Positions 47,981-57,585 of a stretch of DNA of 64,000 nt are shown here, in pieces. Origin of the DNA: Fidelibacterota bacterium (lineage in GTDB: Bacteria > Pseudomonadota > Alphaproteobacteria > Rhodospirillales > Rhodospirillaceae); assembly GCA_947476625.1 (NCBI GenBank), contig CANJRA010000001.1, forward strand, positions 372,001-436,000, read 5' to 3'. The notes under the pieces were generated by a model. The model worked only from the letters and a program-made list of their open reading frames with translations. It was not told the DNA's origin and made no database searches. Both the position numbers and the translations under genes were made by a program. Positions within the stretch are counted from its first letter, which is position 1; each line of letters opens with the position of its first letter.

Positions 47981-48622
47981 ATGATTGAAGAAGTCACCAT
48001 AAAAAGACGCGGCCTTATGCTTGTGCTGTCATCGCCCTCGGGCGCGGGCAAGACCACCATCTCACGCGCGATTTTACGCGCCGAGGACAATCTCGCTATG
48101 TCGGTTTCCATCACCACGCGCGCACCGCGTCCGGGCGAAGAACACGGCAAGGACTATTACTTCGTCGACGAGGCCGAATATCACCGCATGGTCGGCGCCG
48201 CCGAATTACTCGAACACGCCAAAGTCTTCGACAATTATTACGGCACGCCGAAATCGCATGTGGAACGCGAACTTGGTTCCGGGCGCGACGTGATGTTCGA
48301 CATCGACTGGCAAGGCACGCAACAATTAAAAGCCAGCGCGCGCGACGACTTGGTGAGCGTGTTCATCTTGCCGCCGTCGGTAAAGGAATTGGAACGCCGC
48401 CTGCGCGGCCGTGCGCAAGACACCGAAGAAGTCATGCGCCGGCGTATGTCGCGTGCCGCTGATGAAATGAGCCACTGGCCGGAATACGACTACGTCGTCG
48501 TCAACCAGGCTGTCGATGAAAGCATCGAGCAGGTAAAGTCGATCCTGATCGCCGAACGTTTGAAGCGCGACCGCCAGGTCGGCCTCGTCGGCTTCGTCAA
48601 CGGCATGCGCAGTGAAACCTAG
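47981..48622 (+). CDS. gmk: Guanylate kinase
   Basis: Gmk phosphorylates GMP to GDP, continuing the guaB-guaA pathway. From ATG 47981 there are 213 residues. The P-loop is [36 protein letters not shown] binds GMP, and [11 protein letters not shown] is the family motif. The start is placed there because the fold begins just after it and GGGGTCGG lies upstream. Its 3' end overlaps convergent rsmA by 4 bases. Confidence 0.95.
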   Translation: MIEEVTIKRRGLMLVLSSPSGAGKTTISRAILRAEDNLAMSVSITTRAPRPGEEHGKDYYFVDEAEYHRMVGAAELLEHAKVFDNYYGTPKSHVERELGSGRDVMFDIDWQGTQQLKASARDDLVSVFILPPSVKELERRLRGRAQDTEEVMRRRMSRAADEMSHWPEYDYVVVNQAVDESIEQVKSILIAERLKRDRQVGLVGFVNGMRSET

Positions 48623-49452
48623 CTCTTCTTTTCGATCAGATTCGCCAGCGTGCAGAATTGTTCCACCGACAGTGTCTCGGCACGCGCGGTGGGAGCGATG
48701 CCGGCAGCGCGGCATAACCCTTCCGCATCGGGCGCGATAGCGCGCAAACTTTGGCGCAGCATTTTCCGGCGTTGCCCGAAAGCCGCCGCCGTCACGCGCT
48801 CTAAAGTCTCGCGCCGCGCAGGGATGGGATTGGTGCGCGGTACGAGGCGCACGACCGTCGACTGCACTTGCGGCGGCGGCGTAAAAGCGCGCGGGTTAAT
48901 GTGGAACAGCAATTCGGTCTCACACAGCCACTGCGTCATGATGCTCAAGCGTCCGTAAGCACCGGTATCCGCAGGCGCGGTAATGCGCGATGCGACTTCG
49001 GTCTGGAACATTAGCGTGAATGATTCAAACGCTGCTGCGTTCTGCAGCCAGCGCAGCAGCAACTCGGTGCCGATATTATAGGGCAAATTTGCGACAACGC
49101 GGCGCGGTGCGGTGCCGAGTGTGGTGACATCCACCGTCAACGCATCACCCTCGATAACGGACAGGCGTTCGGGGTAGACGCTGGTGATCTCGGCAAGAAT
49201 GCCGCGGCAGCGCGGATCTTTTTCGATGGCGATAACCGTAGCCCCTTCCGCCAGCAGCGCGCGGGTCAGTCCGCCGGGACCGGGGCCGATTTCAATCGTT
49301 GTGCCCACCTTCACATCGCCGGCCGCCCGCGCGATGCGTGAGGTAAGGTTCAGATCCAGCAGAAAATGTTGGCCGAGCGATTTGTCCGCCAAAAGACCAT
49401 GTTTGGCGATGACGTCGCGCAGCGGCGGCAGCGTATCAGCGGTCTCGCTCAT
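48619..49452 (-). CDS. rsmA: 16S rRNA adenine dimethyltransferase RsmA (KsgA)
   Basis: RsmA dimethylates A1518 and A1519 of 16S rRNA during late 30S assembly. Of 277 residues, [16 protein letters not shown] is the N-terminal signature, [15 protein letters not shown] binds SAM and [15 protein letters not shown] holds the catalytic NLPY motif. It follows pdxA by 1 base; pdxA-rsmA linkage is widespread in Proteobacteria. Confidence 0.96.
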   Translation of the reverse strand: MSETADTLPPLRDVIAKHGLLADKSLGQHFLLDLNLTSRIARAAGDVKVGTTIEIGPGPGGLTRALLAEGATVIAIEKDPRCRGILAEITSVYPERLSVIEGDALTVDVTTLGTAPRRVVANLPYNIGTELLLRWLQNAAAFESFTLMFQTEVASRITAPADTGAYGRLSIMTQWLCETELLFHINPRAFTPPPQVQSTVVRLVPRTNPIPARRETLERVTAAAFGQRRKMLRQSLRAIAPDAEGLCRAAGIAPTARAETLSVEQFCTLANLIEKKS

Positions 49453-49453
49453 T

Positions 49454-50464
49454 TTAGGCCACCGCGCGGCGGGCGGCGATGGCGGCGGCCATGTGTAAGG
49501 CTGCGATCAAGCTGGAAGGATCGGCGACGCCCTTGGCGGCGATATCGAAGGCCGTGCCGTGATCGGGCGAGGTCCGCACAAACGGTAAGCCCAACGTCAC
49601 GTTTACTCCTCCGGCGAAGTCGATGGTCTTTAGCGGAATAAGCGCCTGATCATGATACATGCATAGTGCTGCATCGAATTGTGTACGCGCGGCGGCATGA
49701 AACAGTGTGTCGGCGGGTGCGGGGCCGGTGGCGTCAATACCGTCGGCGCACAATTGCGCGATGGCAGGCGCGATGATGTCGTGTTCTTCGTGGCCCATAT
49801 TACCCTTTTCGCCGGCATGCGGATTAAGTGCGGCGACGGCCAAACGCGGATGTGTGATGCCGAAATCAGTTTTCAAAGCAGCTGCCGTAACGCGTCCACA
49901 GTGGACAATGGCAGCCGTTGTCAGCGCGGCCGCAACGTCCTTCACCGCGACATGTATCGTCACCGGTACCACCCGCAGCCCCTCCACCGCCAGCATCATG
50001 ACGCTGTCCGCGCCCGCGAGATGGCCCAGGTATTCGGTATGCCCCGGGAATCCGAAGCCGGAGGCCGTCAAACTCGCTTTATGAATCGGGTTGGTCACCA
50101 CGCCTGCGGCCGTACCCATTTTTAGCAGCGCAACCGCCTGATCAATCGCGCCGATGACGGCGGGCGCCGCCGCCGATGTCGGCGTCCCCAGTGTGATTTG
50201 TGTCGTCAAAGGTGTGACTGGCGTGAGGACTGGTAGGGCACGAGCAAAAACGCCGGCGGCCTGATCGGGCGCGGAGATGCGCTCACAGGGGCAGGCAATC
50301 GAGAAACGCCGCGCAATAGATTCCAGGCGCGCGACGTCATCAATCATGAAAAACACAGGTGATGCGGGCGTGCGCGCGGCCCAGGCTCTCAACGCGATCT
50401 CCCCGCCGATACCGGCAGGCTCACCCATGGTCAGGGCGAGGGGCGAGGGGTCCGATTTTAACAT
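49454..50464 (-). CDS. pdxA: 4-hydroxythreonine-4-phosphate dehydrogenase PdxA
   Basis: PdxA takes part in pyridoxal-phosphate synthesis by the DXP-dependent route. At 336 residues, [17 protein letters not shown] is the start motif, metal-binding His residues lie in [10 protein letters not shown] and GHEEHDI, and [15 protein letters not shown] with [16 protein letters not shown] form the C-terminal signature. It follows surA by 61 bases. PLP is also the cofactor of Alr in this window. Confidence 0.95.
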   Translation of the reverse strand: MLKSDPSPLALTMGEPAGIGGEIALRAWAARTPASPVFFMIDDVARLESIARRFSIACPCERISAPDQAAGVFARALPVLTPVTPLTTQITLGTPTSAAAPAVIGAIDQAVALLKMGTAAGVVTNPIHKASLTASGFGFPGHTEYLGHLAGADSVMMLAVEGLRVVPVTIHVAVKDVAAALTTAAIVHCGRVTAAALKTDFGITHPRLAVAALNPHAGEKGNMGHEEHDIIAPAIAQLCADGIDATGPAPADTLFHAAARTQFDAALCMYHDQALIPLKTIDFAGGVNVTLGLPFVRTSPDHGTAFDIAAKGVADPSSLIAALHMAAAIAARRAVA

Positions 50465-50525
50465 TCGCTTCGCGGCCTTGTGGTCAATCGGGTGCGAATA
50501 TCAAACCCTTTCCGCGCGCAACCCG

Positions 50526-51878
50526 TTAGATGCGCACGTCGATCAGGGCCTGGCGGCGCAAGTCACGCAGGCGTTGGCGGGCGACATTCTGAAGCTTCTC
50601 GTCTCGCAGGGTCGCTGTGATCTGATCGGGCGCGGGCACGCCCTTATCTTCGCGGCGCAGGCACACTTGCACGAACAGGCGTGCGCTGACGGCATCGATG
50701 GGCGCGCTCGTGCGTCCGGGCTTCAAGTCCATCACCGCGTTACGCACGTTCTCGGGCAAGCCGCCGAGATAAATCGGCATGGTGCGCCCCGTGCCGGGTG
50801 TTTCAAGTTCTTCGCCCAGCTTATCCATCTGTTCACACGTTGTGAAACCGCTGATGGTTGTGCTGAGTTCGGCTACGCGCTCCGGCGTAAACGCGCGTCC
50901 GCCAACGGTCGGCAGGTAGATCTGGCTCAAGACAATGATGGTCATCGCCGGGTTGGGCGCGCCGGCGATACGTTTCGTGCGCACTGTTAGAATGTGATAG
51001 CCGGTTGATGTGCGGATTGGCTCGGATATCTGACCTTCTGCCAGCCGCGAAACGGCGTCGTCCAGCTCAGGCTCCAAGTCGCCGCGCACGACCCAACCAA
51101 GGTCGCCACCCAGCGCCGCGGCGGGGCTCTGCGAGAATTGTTGCGCCAGTGCCGGAAAAGGCGCGTTGCCGCGCGCTTGTTGCACCAGTCGATTAGCAAG
51201 ATCGCGCACCGTCTGTTCTTGCTGCGGCGTCGGCACCGGCAGCGAAATTTCGCCGACCAGATATTCCGGCTTGCCTTGGTTGGCTTGGGCGCGCGCCAGC
51301 ACCGCTTTCACTTCGTCGTCACCGACGTTGACCTTTTCTTCAAGCGAGCTGCGCACGACGTGCGCCCACAAAAGGTCGCCTTCAATTTGAGAATAGAGCG
51401 TGCTCATGTCGACGCCCTTGCTTTCTAGCAATTGGCGGAATGCGCCCGAACGCATGTTGTTGCGTTGTTCGATGGAATCTACGGACTGACGGATTTCGTT
51501 TTCGCTCACCGTAATCTTCAACCGCCGTGCTTCTTGCAGCTTCAGGCGTTCGTCGACCAGAGAATCAACAACCTGCGGCGCGAGACGGCGCAGAACATCG
51601 GGGGTGTTCTCGAGCCCCGACGTCGCGATAATAAGCGACATGCGCGATTGCACATCGAACTGCGTGATGATGTCTTCGTTGACGACAGCCGCGATGCTGA
51701 CGGCGCTTTCGGGTTGTGGCTGCGGCTGAGGTGCTGGCTGCGCGCGCAAGCTGGCGGGCGGCCCGGTGCGGAAACGTGGGGCCGCTTCTTGGGCTGCTGT
51801 CATGTCTGAGCCGAGCGTTGCGAGAAGCATCGCTGCCGGAAGGAGCCATAAAGGCCGTAAAGTTTGTTTCACGCGCAT
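50526..51878 (-). CDS. surA: Periplasmic chaperone SurA (peptidyl-prolyl isomerase)
   Basis: The preferred ATG 51878 gives 450 residues starting with a signal peptide (TLRPLWLLPAAMLLATLG); the frame is open to 51959 but the extra part lacks signal character. A Pro/Gln spacer precedes the SurA N-domain (IAAVVNEDIITQFDVQSR). One clear parvulin domain follows (GGDLGWVVRGDLEPELDD), then a degenerate second. SurA escorts unfolded barrel proteins, including LptD, to BAM. It lies 153 bases after lptD. Confidence 0.9.
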   Translation of the reverse strand: MRVKQTLRPLWLLPAAMLLATLGSDMTAAQEAAPRFRTGPPASLRAQPAPQPQPQPESAVSIAAVVNEDIITQFDVQSRMSLIIATSGLENTPDVLRRLAPQVVDSLVDERLKLQEARRLKITVSENEIRQSVDSIEQRNNMRSGAFRQLLESKGVDMSTLYSQIEGDLLWAHVVRSSLEEKVNVGDDEVKAVLARAQANQGKPEYLVGEISLPVPTPQQEQTVRDLANRLVQQARGNAPFPALAQQFSQSPAAALGGDLGWVVRGDLEPELDDAVSRLAEGQISEPIRTSTGYHILTVRTKRIAGAPNPAMTIIVLSQIYLPTVGGRAFTPERVAELSTTISGFTTCEQMDKLGEELETPGTGRTMPIYLGGLPENVRNAVMDLKPGRTSAPIDAVSARLFVQVCLRREDKGVPAPDQITATLRDEKLQNVARQRLRDLRRQALIDVRI

Positions 51879-52031
51879 CACCACCGTCAGATCGCGGCCA
51901 CTTAAAGACCGGAAGGGCCGTAACATACGCGGGAATGCGCCCGAAAACCAGTCGCCCACGCAGGTAATTAATTTAAATATACCAATGACTTGGCTTAAGC
52001 CGCAAAGCGCCGCTTTGACAGCGGGTCTGCC

Positions 52032-54284
52032 TTAATGCTTCGGCCCGACGTCGGTGTTGAATTTGACGTCGCCGATCGTCTTCATGCTGAGGCGCAAAAG
52101 GACGGCGACGCCTTTTTTAAAGTCACGATCCGACGTGTTGTCTTTGGCGATATCGAGCCCGATGACCACGCATTCGTCCTCGTAAGTAACGCCGACGTCG
52201 GTGCGGATCGCGCCGCCGTTGACGCCCAGATTCTGCCGATGCCCGATGATGGCGCTCCAGTGCTGCGTGATCCGGGTGGAAAGCGCGGCGTAGAGCTCCT
52301 CTGTGCTGCCGGGTGTGGACGGCGTAGCGCCGGATTTGACGAAGATATAGCTGGTTGTTAAACGCGCGATGTCTGGGCCTACGGTCGCGCTGAGTTCGCT
52401 GCGGCGGTTGGCAAAGGTGTCGCGGTCGAGACGGAAGCGGTACTGCATCGTCACATAGGCGTTGGGCGTATAATCGACATGGCCGACGTAATCAGAAAAA
52501 CGCCCGCTCAGGCCCGATAGCTGCGTGAGTGCCGGATCGTCATGGAAGCGGTAGACCTGCCCAATCAAGGCATCGACCGTGCCGATGCTTTCGTTGAAGG
52601 TCGCCCAATGAAGGCCGTAGTTAATGCGCGATCCGGTCTCAACGCGGTCCAATCCCGTGAAGCGCTGCGAACTGAATAAATTCGTATCGTCGAATTCGAA
52701 GTCCAGGCTGTCTTCGTTCGGAATATTTTCTTTATTCACGTTGATCGGTCCGGCAACCGCCATAACGATTGGCTCAAGCATCTGATGGAAGCCCATCTGA
52801 TCGCTGATAAACGGCATGCGCCATTCAAGCGAAACCTCTGGCACGAAACGTCCCGTGGTGCCGGTGAAGGTGTCGCCGCGCACGGGCCACGCGAGATTGC
52901 GCACATAGTATCCATCGCCACGCACGCTGGCGCGAAACGTATACACGCCGCCGTAATCGGCGGTGTAAGGCAGGTTCCAGCCGACACGCGTCGATAGCCG
53001 GTTGCTGTCGGTGCCGGTTTCGCGCACCAGTACTAATCCGCTGCCGTCCACGTTCCAGTAGCCGCCGAGTGAATCTGGATCGCTGACGTAGTTATAGTTC
53101 AGCAGCGGGATCACGCCGGGCACCGATCCTGCGGCCGCGGCAACGCGCTGGCGCTGGAAGTAATAAGCATTGGCCGAGAAATAACTGTTGCTGCTGAAGC
53201 GCTCGGCATAAAGGTTGCTGGTCAGCCACGTCGGCGCGTTGAAATTATAACGGCGCAGATATGTGCGGTCCGACGCCAATTCTAAATGCGTGCCGCTGCG
53301 CCAGTTATCATCCATATCCCAGCGCGCGGTTGCGTCCAGGTGTCCGCGCAGATCATTCTTCACATCGGGGTCGCCGGCCATAAGACTTCCGAACATGCGC
53401 ACCTGCGCCGAGCGGAAATCCTGACGGTATTCCAACGTCGCGCCGTTACCGGCATCGGTGGTCAGGAAGGGCGCGATGGTCGCGTCTTTATCGTCGTCAA
53501 TGCGAATGTAATAGGGCTGCTTGTACGAGACGCCCAAGTTGCGGCCGCCGCCAATGGTTGGCAGCAGCAATCCGCTTTTCGGCCCGGCGGTCGGATCGGG
53601 ATGGGCGAGATAAGGTGTATAGAACACGGGTATGCCGCCGAACTCGACCCAGGCGTTGCTGTAGTAAACCATCTCGGCTTCGGGATCGTAGCGGACATGC
53701 GCGGCTTTGATCTGCCAGAGGGGGTTTGCATCCTTGCAGCTGTCGCAAGCGGTATAAACCGCGCGATCTAGCTCGCTGGTGCCGTCTGCGTTACGCCGAT
53801 AAGTGCGGCTCGCCATGCGCGACTTGTCCGACATCAGCACGCGGACTTCTTGGGCCAGTCCTTCTTTCAGGTCGCCGGTGATCTGGATGGTTTCGAAGAA
53901 AAGCGCCGATCCCTTTTCGTCGATCAGCGACACGTTGCCCGTTGCGATGGCGATGTCGGTCTTGCGGTCGTAGACCACCTTATCGGCCATCAGCACGCGC
54001 TCGCCGCGCTGGATTTCGATATGACCTATGGCCGTGACAGTATCGTTATCCTGATCGTAGCTGACCTCGTCCGCCAGCATGAGTGTTTGGTCGTTTGTGT
54101 TCTGGCTTTCCTCAAAGGCGACATCGGCGGCGTGCGCATGACGACCCGCGCCTGCGGTAGCGGCCAGCGCCAACGTCAGCGCGGAAATCAGCGATATGCG
54201 CAGATGGGATTTAAAACGCGCGCCATAGCTCACGGACGAACAGCGCCGTGATGGCGGCATAAGAAGAAAATGGTTCATGAACAA
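52032..54284 (-). CDS. lptD: LPS-assembly protein LptD
   Basis: Of 750 residues, a signal peptide precedes an OstA/LptA-like jellyroll domain (VSYDQDNDTVTAIGHIEIQR), then a large beta barrel with many alternating strands and ending KFNTDVGPKH. LptD with LptE inserts lipopolysaccharide into the outer leaflet. Cysteines in the middle (YTACDSCKDANP) may form disulfides. It starts 4 bases after lptF on the same strand. The usual lptG between them is missing. Confidence 0.94.
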   Translation of the reverse strand: MFMNHFLLMPPSRRCSSVSYGARFKSHLRISLISALTLALAATAGAGRHAHAADVAFEESQNTNDQTLMLADEVSYDQDNDTVTAIGHIEIQRGERVLMADKVVYDRKTDIAIATGNVSLIDEKGSALFFETIQITGDLKEGLAQEVRVLMSDKSRMASRTYRRNADGTSELDRAVYTACDSCKDANPLWQIKAAHVRYDPEAEMVYYSNAWVEFGGIPVFYTPYLAHPDPTAGPKSGLLLPTIGGGRNLGVSYKQPYYIRIDDDKDATIAPFLTTDAGNGATLEYRQDFRSAQVRMFGSLMAGDPDVKNDLRGHLDATARWDMDDNWRSGTHLELASDRTYLRRYNFNAPTWLTSNLYAERFSSNSYFSANAYYFQRQRVAAAAGSVPGVIPLLNYNYVSDPDSLGGYWNVDGSGLVLVRETGTDSNRLSTRVGWNLPYTADYGGVYTFRASVRGDGYYVRNLAWPVRGDTFTGTTGRFVPEVSLEWRMPFISDQMGFHQMLEPIVMAVAGPINVNKENIPNEDSLDFEFDDTNLFSSQRFTGLDRVETGSRINYGLHWATFNESIGTVDALIGQVYRFHDDPALTQLSGLSGRFSDYVGHVDYTPNAYVTMQYRFRLDRDTFANRRSELSATVGPDIARLTTSYIFVKSGATPSTPGSTEELYAALSTRITQHWSAIIGHRQNLGVNGGAIRTDVGVTYEDECVVIGLDIAKDNTSDRDFKKGVAVLLRLSMKTIGDVKFNTDVGPKH

Positions 54285-54288
54285 TGCT

Positions 54289-55413
54289 TCACGCGATTCC
54301 GACGCCAGGCGATAAAAGCCGAGCGGGGGACCGCCAGCCCGGCTTCATGATGATATACATGCCCACGGCTATCGGGAGCAACGCTACAACGTACATCAGC
54401 GACGTGAACAAGGGGTCCTTGCCCGCGAGGTTGACGGCGCCCAAAGCCGCTGCCTGCAGCAAAGTAACTGTCGCGATGGCCGCAATGATGCGTATCGCCT
54501 GGCCGCGCCGGTTGAAGGCGCCGGTCAGCAAAAAGGCCAGCCCCATACAGGTGAAGCCAATCGCGTTCAGCGGCTCTACCAGCCGCTGGTGCCCCTGAGC
54601 CCTGAGGCGGATTGCGATCTGCGGCGCAAAGTCGGTTTCGTCGGCGGTCAAAAGCTCCCAGGTCGAGCGCTCGCGGGCGGTCTCATCGCGGTTCTCCGAG
54701 GCGGGCTGCAGGCCGCCAAAGTCGAGGGAGTAGCTATCGAAGTACAAGACCGCAAGTTTGCCCGTGCCAGGTGTCAGAGTCTGGCGGCTGCCGTTGACGA
54801 GCAATATGCGCGGTCCCTGTTCGCCGCGTGCGACCGCGCCGCGTTGCGCCATGATCGTCAGGCTTTGGTCTGGTGTGCGCGTGTCGTGGATAAGAATGCC
54901 CAACAATTCGCCTTGCTCGCCGCGGCCGCGGACATACACGGTGAGATTCTTGCCAAGCTCATTGAAGGCGCCCTCGCGCAGCATGATTTGCGAGACATCA
55001 TTGCGGATATTCCATTGGAGTTCCCGGAACGACCGAAACGATGCCGGCACGATGACCAGCGTCAGTACATATCCCATGAGAGCCGCGGCCAATCCGCCGA
55101 GGAGGGCAGGGTGCGCAAGGCCCAGCCGGCTGATCCCGGCCGCTTGGGCGACGACCAGTTCGCGGTCCATGATCAGCTTGTTGTAGATGAACAGAATCAC
55201 CAGGAACAACGCCGCCGGCAGAATCACCGACAGAAACCACGGCAACAGCAACATCGTCAGCTTCAGCCACGTCGCGATGGCTAAGCCCTTGGTGATGACG
55301 TACTGCAGGAACTGCAGCGACTGGGTCAGCCACACCACAAAGGCCAACCCGACACTGACAAAGACAGTGCCGATCACCAGTTGGCAGAAGATGTAGCGTG
55401 TAATTCCCGACAT
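54289..55413 (-). CDS. lptF: LPS export permease LptF
   Basis: This 374-residue protein has six membrane spans around a periplasmic jellyroll. WLTQSLQFLQYVITKGLAI, DRELVVAQAAGISRLGLAHP and REGAFNELGKNLTVYVRGRG are LptF features; LptG would have a different N-terminus and lacks the VVxxAAG wording. LptF and LptG together form the inner-membrane permease that extracts LPS. Only LptF is present here. Confidence 0.9.
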   Translation of the reverse strand: MSGITRYIFCQLVIGTVFVSVGLAFVVWLTQSLQFLQYVITKGLAIATWLKLTMLLLPWFLSVILPAALFLVILFIYNKLIMDRELVVAQAAGISRLGLAHPALLGGLAAALMGYVLTLVIVPASFRSFRELQWNIRNDVSQIMLREGAFNELGKNLTVYVRGRGEQGELLGILIHDTRTPDQSLTIMAQRGAVARGEQGPRILLVNGSRQTLTPGTGKLAVLYFDSYSLDFGGLQPASENRDETARERSTWELLTADETDFAPQIAIRLRAQGHQRLVEPLNAIGFTCMGLAFLLTGAFNRRGQAIRIIAAIATVTLLQAAALGAVNLAGKDPLFTSLMYVVALLPIAVGMYIIMKPGWRSPARLLSPGVGIA

Positions 55414-55541
55414 GGTTGCGGATTATACCGTTCGGCCTTTTATTGATGCCAGCATCATCGCTTTTATCGCGCGGTAAGTCTTTGTCGAAGGGCCGACGAC
55501 GAACTAGAATGACACATCCAACCTGACCAGGGGGAATTTGA

Positions 55542-56003
55542 ATGATCCGGATGGCTATCCGCCGCGCCTCCCGCGCCGCGTGTTTTGCTGCGATCGTCGC
55601 AGGTGTCGCCGGGCCACTGGCTGCGCAGGCAGCCCAACCACAGTGCGTTTCGCTGGAGGAGGCCGATGCGTTCCGTCTCAGGCACCTGCAAAGCCGCCTG
55701 ATGGTTGCGGCGCTGGGGTGTAATCAGCAGGCCGCTTACAAAACCTTCGTGGAGCATTTTCGCGCTTCGCTCGTCTCGGCCGGCGGATATATGACCGATT
55801 ACTATAAGCGCATCGGCGGCGGTCAGGCCGCCTTGAACAAGCACATCACCGATCTTGCGAATGCCGCCGGTCTTCACCGCGCGGAAAGCCCGAACGAGTA
55901 CTGCACACAGGCGTGGAATCTTTTCTGGAGTTTGGAACAAGATCCGCATGCGTTGAGCAAAGTTGCCGAGGACAATATTTTTCAGGCGATCGCGCAGCCG
56001 TAA
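55542..56003 (+). CDS. Secreted protein, function unknown
   Basis: Its 153 residues begin with a signal peptide (ACFAAIVAGVAGPLAAQAAQ). The mature part has three cysteines, at about residues 36, 60 and 120 (QCVSLEEADAFR, LGCNQQAAYK, EYCTQAWNLFW), and is predicted helical. It should act in the periplasm or outside. It lies divergently from lptF. I recognise no named family, although similar small exported proteins occur in alphaproteobacteria. Confidence 0.7.
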   Translation: MIRMAIRRASRAACFAAIVAGVAGPLAAQAAQPQCVSLEEADAFRLRHLQSRLMVAALGCNQQAAYKTFVEHFRASLVSAGGYMTDYYKRIGGGQAALNKHITDLANAAGLHRAESPNEYCTQAWNLFWSLEQDPHALSKVAEDNIFQAIAQP

Positions 56004-56150
56004 ACCTGCACCGTTACGGTCGCGACTTAAGCGCCCGTGTCAAAAGCCGTGTCCCCAAAAATCGCGGCCCCGCAAAATGTAACCGCCACCTTCGATCCAA
56101 CGAAGGCGGCGGCTGACACATCTAAGAAGTAATAGCGTTGGATAACAAGT

Positions 56151-56182
56151 AAGGGCCGGCGGGCTATAGCTCGCCGGCCCTT
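56151..56182. terminator. 11-bp hairpin between the secreted protein and the OmpA-family gene
   Basis: AAGGGCCGGCG (56151-56161) and CGCCGGCCCTT (56172-56182) are perfect complements around a 10-base loop. It lies 5 bases past the stop of the OmpA-family gene (minus). A T-rich stretch TTATTGTTTATT follows on the plus strand. Probably a bidirectional terminator. Confidence 0.7.
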
Positions 56183-56187
56183 ATTGT

Positions 56188-57264
56188 TTATTCCATGACG
56201 ATTTCGACGCGGCGGTTCTGCGGTTCTTTGACGCCGTCGCCGGTGGCGACGAGCGGCTCGGACTCACCCTTGAACGACACGATGACTTCGTTCGGCTTGA
56301 AGCCCAACTTCGCCAAAGCGGCCTTCACGGCATTCGCACGACGTTCAGACAGACCCAAGTTGTAAGCCGGTGTGCTCGACGTATCGGCGTGACCGGTTGC
56401 GCGGATCACGACCTTGCCGTTCTTCTTCGCGTAGTCGGCAGCTTCGCTGACGATCTTCTGTGCATCGGCGCGCAGGTTGGCGCGGTCGAAGTCGAAGAAC
56501 ACCAGGAACTTCTGCGGAACCGGCGGCGGCGCCGGCGGAGCAACAGCAGTGGCGGTCTGCATCGGGGCTGCTTTGGTTCCGAAGTTCCAACGCAAACCGA
56601 CGAGCAGGTTGTGGCTGCGGTCGTTGTGACGGCTCATGGCGGAAGGAAGCGGGATGCTCACGCCAGAGAACTTGTTGGCCTGCAGGCCGATATAGCGGTA
56701 CTCGACAAAACCATCGAGTTTTTCGCTAAACGGCTTCGTGACGCCGGCGATCAACTGCCATTGCCATGCGGTATCGCGATCGGTGAACGTCGACGTGCCA
56801 ATGGGGAGCGTGGCCGAAGGAGCGCCCTGTACGTTCTTCCACTTGTTCCAACCAGCACCAACGCCGGCGCCGATGTAAGGACGGAAGCTGGCGGTCTCGT
56901 CGCCGAAATCATAAAGCAGGTTGGCCATCACGCCTAAGACGTTCTGCGCACCGGGCGAACCCGCGCCGGCGATGTCATTGACGGTCGCTTCACGGTAATT
57001 GAGTTCCAATTCCGAGCGGAGCCCGCTGTCCCATTTGTAACCAAGCGCACCCGAGACGATGTAGCCCATATCGAAGGTGATGTCGGCCGGGGTCGAAGTG
57101 GTAACCGCCGGCGCAATGCCGACCGGGCGGGTGTAAAGGACAGACGAGTCGTTCGGCAGGTGCAAGCCGCCGCCGAGGCTCAGGTACGGGCCTTCAGCGA
57201 AGGCTGCCGAGGAGATCGCCATTCAGGCGACGGTCGCCAAAAGTGCGAGTTTTGTGTTTTTCAT
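56188..57264 (-). pseudogene. OmpA-family porin with TGA in the signal peptide
   Basis: ATG 57264 with TGGAG 8 bases upstream starts MKNTKLALLATVA, then codon 14 is TGA (57223-57225), then ATG GCG ATC continues MAISSAAFAEG in the same frame. The rest is a complete OmpA-type protein: an eight-stranded barrel (about 170-200 residues), a Pro-rich linker (VAPPAPPPVPQ) and a C-terminal peptidoglycan-binding domain (GHADTSSTPAYNLGLSERRA, ending PQNRRVEIVME). Such proteins tie the outer membrane to the wall. Starting at the second ATG (57222) gives 344 residues but loses the positive n-region of the signal, so export would be poor. It is called a pseudogene provisionally; reinitiation at TGAATG or readthrough could still produce it. 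Confidence 0.7.
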
Positions 57265-57585
57265 GTGGTACTCCAGATGTGTTTAATCGCGGGATATCTA
57301 AAATCGGTGTCTCAAATCACGGTGTGCTCCCCGTCCATGATGGTTGCAACCATGGCGATATGATGATCATGCCACAAGCACGTTAAGCGCCGAAATCACA
57401 AACAATTAGAAGGTGTTGCAATTCTACTATAGGTAGAGCCTCGTGCGTATAGATGCACAATATTGCAAACGCTCACAACGTTCAAAAGTTCACGCGCTGG
57501 TGGTTTTTATTTGCAACAGGGTGGTCTTGGCAAATTCCGCGCGTGGCAAAATATCCACGAAGCCGAACGACTCGGGACGCCGAGT
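57265..57585. other. Gene-free stretch upstream of the OmpA-family gene
   Basis: These 321 bases hold no convincing gene. They include A/T-rich sequence (for example AACAATTAGAAGG near 57400) where the OmpA-family promoter should lie, since the FAD oxidase gene ends at the far side on the same strand. No operator-like palindrome stood out. Confidence 0.5.
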
